Shown: positions 21,452-34,562, counted from the first letter of the stretch. The stretch: DNA of 64,000 bases from Humulus lupulus (GCF_963169125.1 NC_084802.1:19747107-19811106), one strand, 5' to 3'. The notes: generated by a model not told the origin, from the letters alone. Translations and numbers: made by a program.

Positions 21452-22264
21452 TGTTGACCGCGTTTTTGGCCAACGACGTGTAGACGTCAAAACGACAAAA
21501 AACCTTCAAGAGAAATATACAACACAAACAATTTTTATAGTGGTTCAGCCCCAATGTGTTGGTAATAGCCTATTCCACTTAGATTTATGATTATAGATCT
21601 ACACTCAAGATCACATGAACCCGAGTCAACTGAGTTTCTTTAGTGCAGATGAAATGAATACAATATTTCTCTCCTGATACAAATATTCTCCCAGAAAATT
21701 AGAATCGAATCCTTTTTATGATGCCATGAGCCTTGTATTTATAGGCTCAGGATCGTACAAATGAAGTCCCCCATAGTCGGGATATTTTGTTATTCTCACT
21801 ATATTTAAATAATAACAATATTCAAAATACAACAATACATACTTCTTCGGGATAAAATGAGAGATTCCCGCGCAGGTATGACCGATTCTTGGTGAAACTG
21901 TTACTGGGATCTTTTGCGTAGCATGTTCTGTTTAGTCGGTCCACGTCACACCCAAAAGGAAAACTGAAGGGCCAAAACACTTCACTGGTTGGCCACATCC
22001 TCACTGGTCTGCCAAGACAAGTGACTGGTCGGCCAAATACATGTCTGGTCGGCCAAACACTCGACTGGTCGGACAAGCACCTGACCGGCCGGACAAGTAC
22101 GTGACTGGTCAGACAAGCGCATGACTGGTCGGTCATGACACTTGACTGGTCAGTCAAAAATCTTTACCGTCCGCCGGATCACTGCTAAGCCAGAGCACCC
22201 AGCCACTCCTTGCCATTTGTCACTTCTATTGCCACGTCATCGTTTTCAAATTTTGGGGATAACA
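21452..22264 (-). repeat. 5' LTR of element B
   Basis: 813 bases, TGTTGACCGCG to GGGGATAACA. It is nearly identical by eye to the 3' LTR over its whole length, with scattered single-base changes and one fewer 41-base unit in the CTGGTCGG array (21975-22155). CCATT follows directly. Confidence 0.93.
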
Positions 22265-22269
22265 CCATT

Positions 22270-23334
22270 AAAGATTATTTTTTTAATTTCTACTTATTTT
22301 ATAAAAAAATATTTATAAAGATTTATAATTGTAAAATTATTATTTTAATTTATACTTTATCATTTTTTTTTTAATTTCTTTAAAATTTATTAATTAAAAT
22401 TTTTAATCACACTAACTTTAAAACTATTTTGTAATGTTTAGTTTTCCTATATCTACAAAAATTTCGGCAGCATAACGACTATAATCTAGCCTATCGCAAA
22501 ATTTAAAATCTACATAAAAACATATAAACCAGTCCCAGAACATACATAAAATTTAATACAATCATTTGAATTCACAAAGAAACTACAAAAACATATTATA
22601 AACATATTCCCAAATCAACATATTATTTATCTAACCTAACATATATTTAATTCAAAACACAAAATTTATTCAACCTAACATATATACAATTAAAAACAAA
22701 AAATTAATCTAAGCTAACAATTTTTCATAACTCAATATCAAATTAACTATAAAGTTAACAAACATAAAAATTTAATTTAAAAACTATTTATGTATACAAA
22801 TTAACTATCATTATTTATCAATGCACTAATAATCACAAAACAAAACAAAAAATATATTAAAAATTGGAAACAATACCCAAAAGCTAGAGATTATATCTAA
22901 AGACTCCAATGCAATCTCAAAAAACAAAAAAATAACAAAAAATTTAACAAACATTTATCAATTAATATACTAATAAATCACAAAACAAAATAAAAATAAA
23001 AATTACAAACAATACCCAAAGGATTGAGATGATATCAATGAATTGGGCAAAGGCTCGAGATGCTCCAATACAATTTGAAAAAAAAATCAATAAAAAGTTT
23101 AACAAACTCATTACAATAACATACAAAATACACACAAATAATCATAAAAAAACTAAATTTAAAAGAAATAACTACATTGTTGGGTATAAAGGAACTAACC
23201 TTAAAAATGGAGGGCCAAAAATGGCGTCGGAACTCCTTGGGCAGCGTTGGGCGGTGTTGGGCAGCGGAGGAAAACATAGAGAAACGTCTCTGTTTTGGAG
23301 GAAAATGAAGAAAAATAAAGAAGAAAGGCTCTGC
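22270..23334. other. CACTA interior on the promoter side, no gene
   Basis: Very AT-rich (many A runs) sequence of the CACTA element to the right of gypsy element B. Short open stretches near 23035-23385 have no recognisable motif. It may include the 5' untranslated part and first intron of the transposase gene. Confidence 0.5.
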
Positions 23335-24223
23335 CTAGGGGGTTATATCGCTGTGACCTATAGCGGCGACATGTCGTTGCTATAGGTAATAAATAGTCGT
23401 CGCTGATATCAAACACACAGTTTCACTCAAATGGTGAGACCCATGTCGTCGCTGTAGGATAGTGAATAGTACACGAATCCTCTTGTGTGCTACGCATCTA
23501 CCCTACAACAACGTCATGTCGTCGCTATAGGCAGTGAAATTTGACTTAAATTGTTTGGCGGTTCACGTTCCCACGTTTTTTTGGACCCTATTGCGATGAC
23601 ATGTCGTTGCGATAAAGTACAAAATAACTGACTAGTGGATTAAATCAAACTCTATAGTGACGACATGCCGTCACTATATGGAGTGAAAATAGGTAACCAA
23701 CTCTTGGCGGTTGAGTTCTCTCCTTATCATACAGCGACGACATGTCCTCTCTCTAGACTAACACATTTCCCTCTCTTTTTTTCACGAGGACTCTACAGCG
23801 ACGACAAGTCGTCGCTATAGGGAATACAAATAGGCAACCAACCCTGGGCAGTTGAGGCCCCTCCCGATCCTACAGCGATGACAGGTCGTCGCTATAGAAA
23901 AACATATTTCCCTCTTTTTTTTCGACGAAGACCATATAGCGACGACATGTCATCGTCGTAGAGTCAGTTCCTGCCTCTTGTTCCCTCCAAATTTCTGGTA
24001 CCCGACAGCGACGACTTGTCATCGTCGTCGCTGTAGGGTACCAGGAATTTGGAGGGCTTGGTCTTGTGTTGTTGACGACCCTATAGCGACGACCTGTCAT
24101 CGTTGTAGCTTATTTTTTTTAATAAATTAAAAAAATAATTTTTCGTGGATTTCAACTACATACATGATGACTTTGGAGTCGTCGCAATAGATGTCGTCGT
24201 TGTAGAGTCTTTTTCTTGTAGTG
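23335..24223. repeat. CACTA right subterminal repeats and terminal inverted repeat
   Basis: At least ten CGACGACATGTCGTCG-type units, in both directions, are spaced about 50-80 bases apart, ending in CTTTTTCTTGTAGTG at 24209-24223. This side has more and better kept copies than the left side. A perfect member lies near 23800 (GCGACGACAAGTCGTCGC, with AAG in the centre). Confidence 0.88.
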
Positions 24224-24226
24224 ATA

Positions 24227-24985
24227 TATATTTCAAATGTTAGGCAGTAGTATATATTATCATGACAACTGGAACTCCTAAGGAAACTAAGAATCAAGTC
24301 CTTATCAAAAAACAAACAAAATTGGAGGGGCTTAGCTTAGCTGGTGGAATGACTTCTTCTTAAAATTGGAAGGCAAGGTTGAAGAAAGTATTCTAATCCC
24401 TAACCATTCTAATTAAAAATTAAAAAAAAAAAGTCCTTATCAACACTCCAAAATCTAGGCTCATCTAGGGAGAAGGTTTGCCTGCCACCTTCCATTTCCA
24501 TTTAGTTGAAACAATATTATAAGGAGCAATATGCCAAAAGAAAAGTGAAGATGAAAAAGCCAAGGATGATAAAATAGAGAAATCCAAGATCCATCACCAA
24601 ACCCGCCATTTCACATCAGTGACAGAAGCCTCATGTCCCCAAAGTAAAGAATATCAAAGATAGGACAAGCATAAACTCACTTATGCCTAAAAAATATTAG
24701 AGTTTGATTTTATTTTTCTTTGAAGACTACCAACCAAGAATTTCGAAGCATTACGATTAATATTATTTCACGCATTATTAGTAATAATTTTGCAATCACT
24801 AATCCTCACACATACTAAAAATTTTATAGACAGAACATGTTGATGCATATTTTAAAAGAGGAACGAAATTACCGAATTAAATTGATGGGTTGAGTCGTGA
24901 ACTAGGTCGCACTCTTTATGACATTCGCAGTATTGCCCAAAATTGTGCAAGCAGACTATCAATCTCGTCGTCCCTAGCATGAAAC
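24227..24985. other. Spacer, no gene seen
   Basis: AT-rich sequence between the CACTA element and solo LTR C2. I find no coding sequence, RNA gene or clear repeat. Confidence 0.55.
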
Positions 24986-26930
24986 TATAATGACCTGACT
25001 AATTCTAGACCTTGGACCATTAAAAACTACTAAACATAACTACTATTTTGGAATACATACATAAAATATTAGAACTTTATTTAAAAATCCAAAATACAGT
25101 ACGAAATACAAAATAAGGTATGGGTACCCATTGTTTAATACATAAAACATAAAAACATACACTTTAATCAATCGTTTAAATACTAAGTGCGAAAATACAT
25201 AAAACATAAATTAAAAGACTTTAAACAACGTCATCCTTGATCTTCCCGCAATCCATTCAATACATCCATCCCCAATACACATGCCAAGCTGCCACGAATC
25301 TGTCCCACCTTCCAAGTTCATTTTCCTACACCTTCTAAAATAAAAGGAATGAGCCTAATGCCTAGCAAGGAAAATCTACTAAAAACATATATCATAAATC
25401 ATAAAACATATGATGTAAAAATGTATATCATATAGGACTACAATATTAATAGCCATTAACTCATTACTGTAGCATGTTATAAAAACATCTAGGTCCTCAG
25501 TCTACTAATCGAGGTAGGTTAGATCACAAGGTAGTATATGATAAGCCATCTAGGTCCTCTGTCTACTAATCGAGGTAGAGTAAATCATAACTCAAATACA
25601 TGATAATGATAAAAATCTTGGGGTTTGCTATCTAAGCAACTATATAAGCCCCAAGTGACTACAAAACATATTTTTGCATATATACATAACACATGTCATA
25701 GTATATAAATATATCATAACACATCATATAAACACATATAATTTAACCTATTTTCCTTACCAAAATCTGGGATATTGGAGACAAGAACGGGATTGGAACA
25801 CTCCTAAAACCAACAATAAAAACCATGAGTTTCTAAAGAAAAGGAGATGAAAAAGAGAACAAAACCATCAAAGTATAAACTTATCGAAAACCTTAAGTTT
25901 CAAGAAACTTAAACACCTAACCAAAAAGCCATAACAATAAGTTAGGATCTGAAAGAAAATGGAAGGAAATAAAAGAACTTTGATGGATTAAACCTAAGGA
26001 TAAGAATACCTTTAATGGACTATGACTTTGATCTACACCTCGATACTGAAATAACACTCTATATTACTTCCCAAGTGTTTACAAAAGCTTAGATTGGAAA
26101 AGCTTTTAACCCAAAACCCAAGTGTTTTCTCTGTAGAGTAATAGCAGCTTGGAGGCTCTGAAGAATGCTTGAATGATGAGTGAAATGGCTGAGTACTAGG
26201 TCCTATTTATAGAGTTCAAGGAGTGAAACTAACCCCTTTTAAAATGAATAATAATTGAAAAGATTTGAATTTTTGTTTCAACAGATGCCCAGAACTCAGT
26301 CAAAAACATTCAAGAGCAAGTCCAAGTGGTTGAGGGCTGTTTCTAATTTAAATCCTCAAAGTTTCAAAAATGGCTCCAGGAGTCGATATATCGCCTACCC
26401 TAGGCGATATATCGCCTACCTATGTCTCGTGCTTTCGTTCGTGTGAAGTCGATGTATTTTCCGTATGCGATATATCGGCCCCTATAGCTGCGATATATCG
26501 ACATACGTGGATATATCAAACACATTTTTGCACTCTTTCAGCACATTTTGAATAAACAACTTCGACTGAGTAAAACGTGATCCTAACAGCTGCTGGAAGG
26601 ATCTAGAGCTTCTAGATTTGTCCTTTATTAAATTATTCATCCAAAATGCTTAAATCTTTAATAAACATGTTTGTGACAAGTGTCACGTTCTTATTAATTC
26701 TATCTAAACCTTAGGTTATAATAAATAATATTTCTAGGACTAGCTATATTAATCAAACCTTCTGTTATAATTAATATTTCTAAACTATAGGTTAAACTTA
26801 TAAAATCTATAGCTGTTTCTATGAGTTTCCAACTAAATCCTGGCTTGAACCAATAACAACGAAAACTAAAATACTACAAGCTAAGACACTACAAAAACAA
26901 CCTAGATACACCTTTGTCTCGGACCTCTAC
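24986..26930 (-). mobile_element. C2: solo LTR, same family as C1
   Basis: The left end (TATAATGACCTGACTAATTC) matches the C1 end read backwards, and the right end (CGGACCTCTAC) matches its start. The TATA box is on the minus strand at 26205-26212. Four CGATATATCG palindromes lie at 26384, 26405, 26468 and 26491 with the same pair spacing as C1. A tandem array with CTACTAATCGAGGTAG lies at 25490-25590. The terminal bases are mutated; CTATA lies on both sides and may be the remnant of the target duplication. Confidence 0.75.
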
Positions 26931-27870
26931 TATACTATAGAAGATTGGAAATACTAAACACCATGATTCACCTCTGTCTCTATCGCATTATATAGAGAGA
27001 ATGGATAGAAAATAAAAAAGGGAAGAAAAACGTTAATAGAGACGTGGGAGGAGAGTTGGAGTCTAGGAAATAAAAGCGAAGAAGAAACTAAGAAGAAACC
27101 TCATTTACTTTTCTTTGAACATGTTTATTTAACTTAATTTAATTAATTAAATAAATAAAAATATTTAATTTTAAATAAAAAATTTCCAATAAATAAAGTG
27201 TCACACCACACCAACCAGCTCGACTCGGTCATATGGTGGGGCGAGTATGTGGTGGTCACAATTTTTTTTTTTCTTTTTTTAATTAAAGCCAAATAAAGCA
27301 TATGTCCAAAAAAAAAAAATAGAGAGCCAAAAAAAGTTATTTGCTGAGAAAAAAATGATGACAATTGTGTGTGACTAAAAAGTAGAGTCACATTTTCACA
27401 TTTTTTTTTTACCATTTTCATTTTAATTATAAAAATAAGTCATAAAAATCTATAAAAAATGAATCAGTTTATTTGTTTAGATATATAATAATTATTTTTG
27501 TTAAATCTTATTTTCAAAACTTAAATTTAAAATAATTAAACCCATAGAATCTAAAAAAATGAAAATAAAATATATTATTAACTAACAACAATAATATGAA
27601 TAAAAAACAAACTAATGAAAGAGATCAATTTCATTTTTTATAAAAACTACAATAAAAATACAAATTTTAGTTAGTTTTAATATTTTGTAATTGCAAAATG
27701 CCAATTTTACTATCCTTTGCAAACGACCAATAATCATTACTTATTTAGAAAGATACCACAATTTTCAAAAAAAATCAGCGGGGCCTTATTAAAACATGCA
27801 TTATGAGCGCATTTGTTTAAAAAAATAAAATACAAATTATTTCATGAAATTTTAAAATAAAATAGTAAAG
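26931..27870. other. AT-rich spacer, no gene seen
   Basis: Long A and T runs and no coding sequence I can support. A short minus-strand open stretch at 27143-27421 has low-complexity content only. Confidence 0.5.
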
Positions 27871-27899
27871 TCCCACTGAGATTATAATTAACATAATAA

Positions 27900-29302
27900 A
27901 TTCCTAAAACATTCATTGGCATTTTCTAGATCGTTTTCCATTCATCCGCACCCCACGACATACATACTTAGACACGGAACGCCCCACATCACCACGCGTT
28001 CCAAAGATAAACTAACATCTACCTGAAAGGGGGAAAATAAGGGGGTGAGCAAAAATCTCAGTAAGAAAGTACAAACAAAGAAATAAATTACAACTATAAA
28101 TGCATAAACGAAATTCCTTACATGCTATTCTTATAGTAATCATTATCAACATAAGTTATAATCAAAAACCTCAGATTATATTTACAACATAAACATAATC
28201 ATACCTAATTAGATCATAATCATAAACATAAGATTATAGGCAACGTAAACACATCATACATCTTAAGATCGCATTCATAAATATACAACATAAGCATAAT
28301 CATACATCATAAGATCATGGCACCCCTATTGTCCAAGATCACAAGATAAGCATTCAACATAAAGCATAAGTAGCATAAGCATACAACAATAAATCACAAG
28401 CATCATAAGCATAAAACATTAAATCACAAGCATCATAAGCATACAACATAAGATCATGGTTCCCCTATTGTCTAATGATCAACAACATAAGATAATGGCT
28501 CCTTTATTGTACAATGATCACAACATAAGATCATGGCTCCCCTATTGTCCAATGATCACATGTGACTCCCTTTTGGTCACTTCCATGGCACCCATATTGT
28601 CCATGATTTACCTATCACCCCTATTGTCCAGAATCTTAGGCACATGTGCCTTTATAATGATGTTGCATTAGGTTAAGTAAACACAACACATCCATACATA
28701 TCTCATAACCAGATTTCATTAAGAAACATAACAGAAAATCTAGCTAACTTCCTTACATTCATAAAAAAAAATCATTCACAAAACATCCATGACACCCTCT
28801 TGGTCAACTTTTGTGACACCCTTTTTGCTATAGCCTTAGCATCAGTCACACAAACATATACGTTAACATAAAACATTAGTAACAGTATAGCATTCCAAGA
28901 ATAAGTACTATCTAACTTCCTTATCTCAGTCCAAGCTTACAATATGTGAGATGACTTTCAATCCAAGCTTACATATGTGAGATGACTTTCAAGCTTACAA
29001 TATCTTACTCCAAGCTTACCCCACGTGTGCATGCGCCAAGCACACGTGACACAAGTTGTACCACAACTTAATCATACAACAAATTCACATGTAATCATAA
29101 AAGAATAATCTCAATTCTACTAGTAAATCCTCAATGTTTCCAAAACAAGAATCATGCATTTAATCATATGGCGTATAATTGTATGTAAAACTAAGCTTGC
29201 ATGTAACATACATATATAGAAGGGTTCTTAAAATGCACTTTCAAGTTGGTAAATTTTATCCTTTTATTTCTTGTCAATTCCATAAAATTCAGAAACATAC
29301 AT
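27900..29302 (-). repeat. Probable part of a long, split LTR of chromovirus J, with tandem repeats
   Basis: No coding sequence. It has LTR-like wording also seen in the D-family LTRs (AATCTCAGTAAGAAAG near 28060) and an array at 28310-28640 with CCCCTATTGTCC units about 37 bases apart, plus a smaller array around GAGATGACTTTCAA at 28945-28995. By inference it continues at 37401-38115 and 51285-53065, after removal of elements D and F. The outer end is not resolved. Confidence 0.35.
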
Positions 29303-31722
29303 TGTAACGCCCTAATCTCCAGGGACCGTTACGATGTGCATTTTAAACAGTGTTAAATATGCTAATCGAGTCATTTGGCCATAATCGTCAAAATTAAGTA
29401 TGATTAACGATTTGGGATTAAAATTTTTGGTTAAGATATAACGTTTCACTAAAATGTTTATTGTATACATTGGGATCCCAAAAATATAATTTAAAGGTTT
29501 ATTACAAGAAAATATTTACAACTAGGCGATCTAAGCAGCAAAATAGGGTTTAACCCTAATTCCTCTTTAAACCATCGGTCGTGGCGATCGAGCAGCCACA
29601 TATATACACATCATCACCTAAGCTCTCCAACTCAAGGATGGTTCAACTTCCTTTTTCCTTTACTTGCACCACATAGCACCCGTGAGCCGAAGCCCAGCAA
29701 GAAAACTCAATATGCTCATGATCAATAATAACATGTCATCAAATCATAATGTGCATGCCTAGCAATAATAGCCTTAATCACGCATGCGAACAGGTACAAA
29801 TAAATTGTTGTGGTGTCCTGCGCTCTGAGTAGATGACTAATAAGTCTCTCGCTCTAAAGTAGATGACTAGTAAGTCTATCTCGGTTAGATGACTAGTAAG
29901 TCAATCTCGGTTAGATGACTAGTAAGTCAATCTCTGAGGTACCATACCCTCCTAGCAATGTGATGGGTAGGTCACCTTAGTCTTTCCGACTCTGGCTCTA
30001 AGTAACTAGCCTTTAGACTAGACAAGGGCTTTTAGTTTTCATCGAACTTGAGGTCGGTCCAGCATTAATGCTCATGATGAGTCATTCAATGCAGATGTCA
30101 ATTAGATCTAATCTTTTATCGGCTCTGCGTTCATGACGCTTATGCCGCTCCTGACTCTTAGGTCAGTAACATACGACCTGTGCTCAATACTGATGTTGAA
30201 CTTGACTGGTATTCACAGCTTCATAGACGGATCTAACACTATTGCCGATTCTGACTAGTAAGTCAGTGCCATTCACAAGTAAGCAATGCTACCAAGCATA
30301 TATCATATGCCAAATATCCGAATGTAGGGCATTTATCATGCTTACTTAACAATTGCTAGCATAATTAAGATCATGCACAAACACAGAGACTCAAGCTCTG
30401 ATCAATCACACATTCAACATTCATGGCATGCCCTAACCACATGTTTCTCGTGCATCACATGCATCACATACGGGGTGCAGTTTTCTTACCTCTAGTCCAA
30501 GCACAGATTACCAATAAATGAGCCACAAGCACGGTCCTGATTCCAAGCCTCTAGTAATAACCTAGGCACAGCCATAAATGGTGATTCAATGAGTTCAAGT
30601 TCTAAAACCCAATCCCGGGACCAATCCCACACTCTCGGGACCTCCAATCCCACCAAAAAAGGTGGTGGAATCATCCCTCAAACCCTCTTATCAAAACCCC
30701 AAAAAGTACCAAAAAAACCACATTCTGAAGGTTGTGTAGTGCTACAAAGCTACCTTTGGGTGCTACAGCGCTACAAACAGACCAAAAATCCCCCAAACTA
30801 AGACCACTTAGCGCTGTAGCGCTGCTACCCTAGCGCTACAACGTCCAACCCATAATTTTGGGTTCCCAGCTTCGTGTTCTTCGAGCTTCAAAGCTCCAAA
30901 TCTGACCCCAACCTGTCCAAATCTCAAAATTAAAGTTCCCAAACATCCTAATCTCCCAAAATCAATATAACCCAAGCTTTAATTCATCCAAAAACTCATC
31001 AAAACACAAAAATCCAATCCAAGCTTAAAAACTTAAAATTACCTCCAATTATGTTGTTTCTCGCAAAATCCTCCAGCTAATAAGCTTCTAATCTTCCCTA
31101 GAATCGATATTCCTCGATCCTCACTTAAATCCGAGTCCTAGAACTAAGGTTTTTCTTCAAAAATGCGATCGAGTGTTGAAATGGAACTTTTAGGAAGAGA
31201 GAACATTCTTAACGTTCCTTTATGATTCTAATAGGTTACTTCAAGCTTAAGTAGCATCAAACAAATCCTAATGCTCGGGGTCCCGAAAATGCCCCCGGGG
31301 GTAAAATAGTCAAAACTTGCATAATTTCCCCCTGGTCTTACTAACTCCCAATTTATCACCAAATATTTATTCCCCTTACCCAATATCCCGATAATGTGCT
31401 AAATACCCCTTGACTTACTCCGAGTTAAGTATGAATCCTGTTACGACTTTCCCACTAGCTTACCTCCTAGGATCATCTCGTGTGGGGTAACCCTAGCATA
31501 ACCAAATAATAATGAAGCATCACACACATGCCACATATATGCCAAATATGCCCGAAATGGCCAAAATATGAAAATCACCCAATTAATCATAAATGGGTTC
31601 ACGTGCATATTTAATACACCTAAACATGCATATAATGATTTAATAACATAATAAATCAATTATGGCCCTCTCGACCTCCTAATCAAGGTTCTAAACCTTA
31701 TTAGGAAATTTGGGGCATTACA
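29303..31722 (-). repeat. 3' LTR of element D, full length
   Basis: 2420 bases, TGTAACGCCC to GGCATTACA. Near 29825-29935 it has a GTAGATGACTAGTAAGTC tandem array. At 30735-30840 it has a cassette of AGCGCT palindromes (30767, 30810, 30818, 30832) within GTAGCGCTAC wording. Open stretches at 30492-30801 are chance readings in the LTR. Confidence 0.9.
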
Positions 31723-31740
31723 ACTATCCCCTCCTTATAG
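31723..31740 (-). other. Polypurine tract of element D
   Basis: On the minus strand AAGGAGGGGATAGT stands directly before the 3' LTR. Its position fixes the minus orientation of the element. Confidence 0.75.
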
Positions 31741-32346
31741 AAATTTCGTCCTCGAAATTTATTTGAACCGACCGGAATATGAACTCTGCACAACCGATTC
31801 CAGTTTCTTAGATCATTCCCTTAACCTCACTATTTATGCAACATACCTTAACCCAAGGTATAATTTTGTTCCTCATAATCTTATTCTTTCTTTCTGCCTC
31901 ATATCGGGACTGGCTATTCCTTAAAGGACAATTTTAGCCTCAATCCCCATATTCTCATAACTCAACTCATGAGTTTCATTCCAACCCATGTCCTCAACAT
32001 GGAAATATAAAATACACTGTATACAACTGACAGTGCCAAAACTAAGGCCCATCCAAAGGCAACCTGATCGATCCTGTCCAGAATTCAAACGGTCATCTTA
32101 ATCCAAGCTTAACTTGCCTTTATCTCTTCACCCCTTTCCATGGTGATACTTTAAGGAAGATACAATCTTCTACTTGGAACTCTATGTTCCTGCATCTCAA
32201 ATCAACATAACTTTTCCATTTACTCTGAAAAAGTAAGCATCCAAGCTTCAACCTTTTCAAAACCTCCATGCTCCCCTGAACTACCGCAGGTTCCAAATAT
32301 AATATCTCATTCATCTTATAAGATGTCCTTCCAATAATAATTGGAT

Positions 32347-32389
<43 letters not shown>

Positions 32390-32961
32390 TTACCATTAGT
32401 CTAAGAACAATAAACTGTGTTAAACATTCATCACCTTCTGCAACCCTTCCAAAACTTGGAAGTAATAATAGAGTCTTCATCTAATAAGATGGACCTTGAA
32501 TTCCCATGAAGGCATACCATCTCTCTCACACAAAGATCTGAATACTGATCAGCTGTGTTACTTGTCCTTACTGATAAAGGTGGGCTCACTTTAAATACTG
32601 GTCCATAATGACCCAATTCCAATCACACTGACCCACTATCCTGGGCAGCCCCATCGCGAAACCCATCGTGATGCTTCCTTATTTTCACTGTGGAATACTA
32701 AAAAGCTGCAATAGCCTTACCGGTTTCCAATACTCTGTCTTGACCTGCTAACAGGTTAAGAACTTTGCCACGTATTCCATTATGTCCTTCTCCATCCCAG
32801 GCCATCAATGTAAAGCTTTCAAACTCTGGTACACTGTCATGATGCCTGAATGAAGAGAATAAGAGAGTTGCACGAGATTCATTCAAAATCTCCCATTTAA
32901 TCCTAGTGTCTATCGGATCCCAACTCTGATTCTTATACCACAATAAACCCATACATGACAC
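31741..32961 (-). pseudogene. Integrase and decayed chromodomain of element D
   Basis: Integrase is read in pieces: zinc-part remnants at 32961-32698, catalytic core at 32622-32431 (VREMVCLHGNSRSILLDEDS and SKFWKG, matching the usual wording around the second acid), and a C-terminal part at 32314-32120 (IEFQVEDCIFLKVSPWKGVK). Farther down, LRNKIIPWVKVC resembles a chromodomain with stops, and the end is close to the FEDEIS wording that normally precedes the tract. Many stops and frame changes. Confidence 0.7.
32348..32387. repeat. CT microsatellite
   Basis: About 19 CT dinucleotides without interruption, inside the integrase remnant of element D. Confidence 0.95.
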
Positions 32962-34024
32962 TGCATAATCCTTAGCTAATCCAGCTAAGACATTCCACTC
33001 AATCTTCTTATCTGTGGTTCACTTAATTGTCTTTCATTTTGATCCCTTCTGAAATAATAATCTCTAGCATAAAGCTGGCCACCTGGCCCACCAAAACTTA
33101 CTCTAGTTATGGTCAGATACTTTAACCAACACAATGCATAGGCAATCACTTTTTCCCTTTCACTGAGGTGTCATAACAACCTAATAACTGATTATGATCT
33201 ATAAGAAGACTCAGAACTCTTTCACAGAGCACATATAATATTATGCCCGTCCAAGGAAACCCCTGCCCCTAAGGCGTTCCTTGACCTTGGCAAATCTCCA
33301 ACTAAGAAAATACCACAATATCGTCATTCAAGATGATCACAAATCCAATTCAGATAATCCTTGAATACTCTGTTCATCTAATCCATCAAAACGTAACTTA
33401 GCATTAACCAATTCCTCTAAACATAATCCAGCACTCGCAGTGCTCTTATCTGATACAAAAGCAGTCTTCTGCATATCCTTCTCCTTAATCTATAGCTGGT
33501 ACTAACCAGATCAAAGACCCCCTTTGGAGAATACCATATTACTCAATAACTGAACCTTTAATTCTTACAACTCTGCTGAGCTGTTTAAAACAGTGCCCTT
33601 GATCTGATTCCATTCCTGGCACCAATCCAATCACCATTCTATCTCTTCATATAAAAGTAACCCTGACAAATCTCCTGGAAGCACATCCAGAAACTCACAG
33701 ACTAATCCAGTCTGTTCTGATCCCACTGGTACAATCTAAGTGGTATCCACCACACTAGTTAAGAATTCTATGCATCTCCCTGCAATAGATCTCTAGCTCC
33801 CAATACATATGTCATAAGCATACGAAGTCCATGTACAGTGCCAACTACTACAAGGCTTCCCCCACTTTCAAGTTCAAGAGTTAATATCCTTTCCTTGCAA
33901 TCTAGCATTGCATCACACTTGATTAACCAATTCGAATCCAGGATCATCTCAAAATCAAGCATAACCTACCTTATCAAAACCACTGATGAGTCATTTCCAT
34001 CATAATCCAACTCATCTCTTAAAT
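32962..34024 (-). pseudogene. Protease and shreds of reverse transcriptase/RNase H of element D
   Basis: 33962-33768 reads DFEMILDSNWLIKCDAMLDC, the protease C-terminal motif usually written as DVILGMDWL...DC. Next comes EFLDVLPGDLSGL, the protease-polymerase linker. Of reverse transcriptase almost nothing is left; about 800 bases separate the linker from integrase. VIAYALCWLKYL near 33120-33150 recalls the RNase H motif VIAYASRQLK. A large internal deletion is likely. Confidence 0.6.
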
Positions 34025-34562
34025 CACCAATACAATATTACATTCCCATCACAACATAACCATGTGATCTGCATAGCGTCTCTATGCTTCTCTATATGCA
34101 ACAAACAAAGAAACAGCATGGCACCAAAACCAGTCAGCACAATACAAAAATTAAAACTAGAAAGCTGACCTGCCATCCCTGAGGAACTAGTCTCAGTCTC
34201 AGTCTCTGACTGCATCGGAACGAACACTCGAGCTGGAGTCGAGCTGTCCATCCCCTTTTGCTCATCCTTTCTTAGCCTTGGGCAATCCTTCTTGAAATTC
34301 CCATCCATGTCACATAAGAAACATGTCTTTGCTCGGCATTCTTCTAGATGACGCCTCGTGCACCGAGCACATACTAGACGGGTCCTCCACTCCTTCTTCT
34401 TGCTTGGTCCAATAAATGGAGGCATCACTGCTTGAGCTCCATGCTCTCTGGAACTCTTCTTCTCATTTCTTATGCTCTCAACAGTAAGAGCCTTCCCTAC
34501 CACCTGAGCGTAGGTGGAGGTTTCATGCACTGGGGCAACTCTAATGCCTTGTCAAGAATGGA
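34024..34562 (-). pseudogene. gag C-terminal part of element D with altered zinc knuckle
   Basis: An open stretch of 168 codons (34530-34024) reads TYAQVVGKALTVES, a basic part, then CARCTRRHLEEC and CFLCDMDGNFKKDCP. The second motif is the gag zinc knuckle CX2CX4HX4C, but the His is Asn here. It would bind element RNA. The protein is cut upstream by C3. Confidence 0.75.

Larger units (their letters stand above)
7491..22264 (-). mobile_element. Element B: complete Ty3/gypsy retrotransposon, Tat-type, with antisense gene
   Basis: Two LTRs (7491-8346 and 21452-22264) bound the element, and CCATT lies outside both (7486-7490 and 22265-22269). On the minus strand the order is 5' LTR, primer site, gag, protease, reverse transcriptase, RNase H, a second RNase H, integrase, a non-coding stretch, an antisense gene, polypurine tract and 3' LTR. 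The second RNase H and the opposite-strand gene near the 3' LTR mark the Tat lineage. A solo LTR (C1) has landed between reverse transcriptase and RNase H. Gag, protease/RT junction and RNase H have stop codons, so it is not autonomous, but the LTRs are still close to each other and integrase is open. Confidence 0.93.
3150..24223 (-). mobile_element. Element H: CACTA (En/Spm) DNA transposon, interrupted by gypsy element B
   Basis: The left end starts CACTACAAGAAAAAG and the right end, read on the minus strand, starts with the same CACTACAAGAAAAAG. ATA lies just outside both ends (3147-3149 and 24224-24226), the 3-base target duplication expected of CACTA elements. Both subterminal regions are full of CGACGACATGTCGTCG-type repeats. 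Transposase genes lie on the minus strand at 3848-5926 but are degenerate. Without the 14.8 kb gypsy insertion (7491-22264) the element would be about 6.3 kb. The transcription end is on the left and the promoter end on the right. Confidence 0.92.

Noticed and set aside
25000..25060. Link between solo LTR C and the D/E family because both start TGTAA.G.CC
   Set aside because: Beyond the first ten bases or so the texts differ, and the far ends (GGACTCTACA and GGCATTACA) differ too; only the general TG...CA form is shared.
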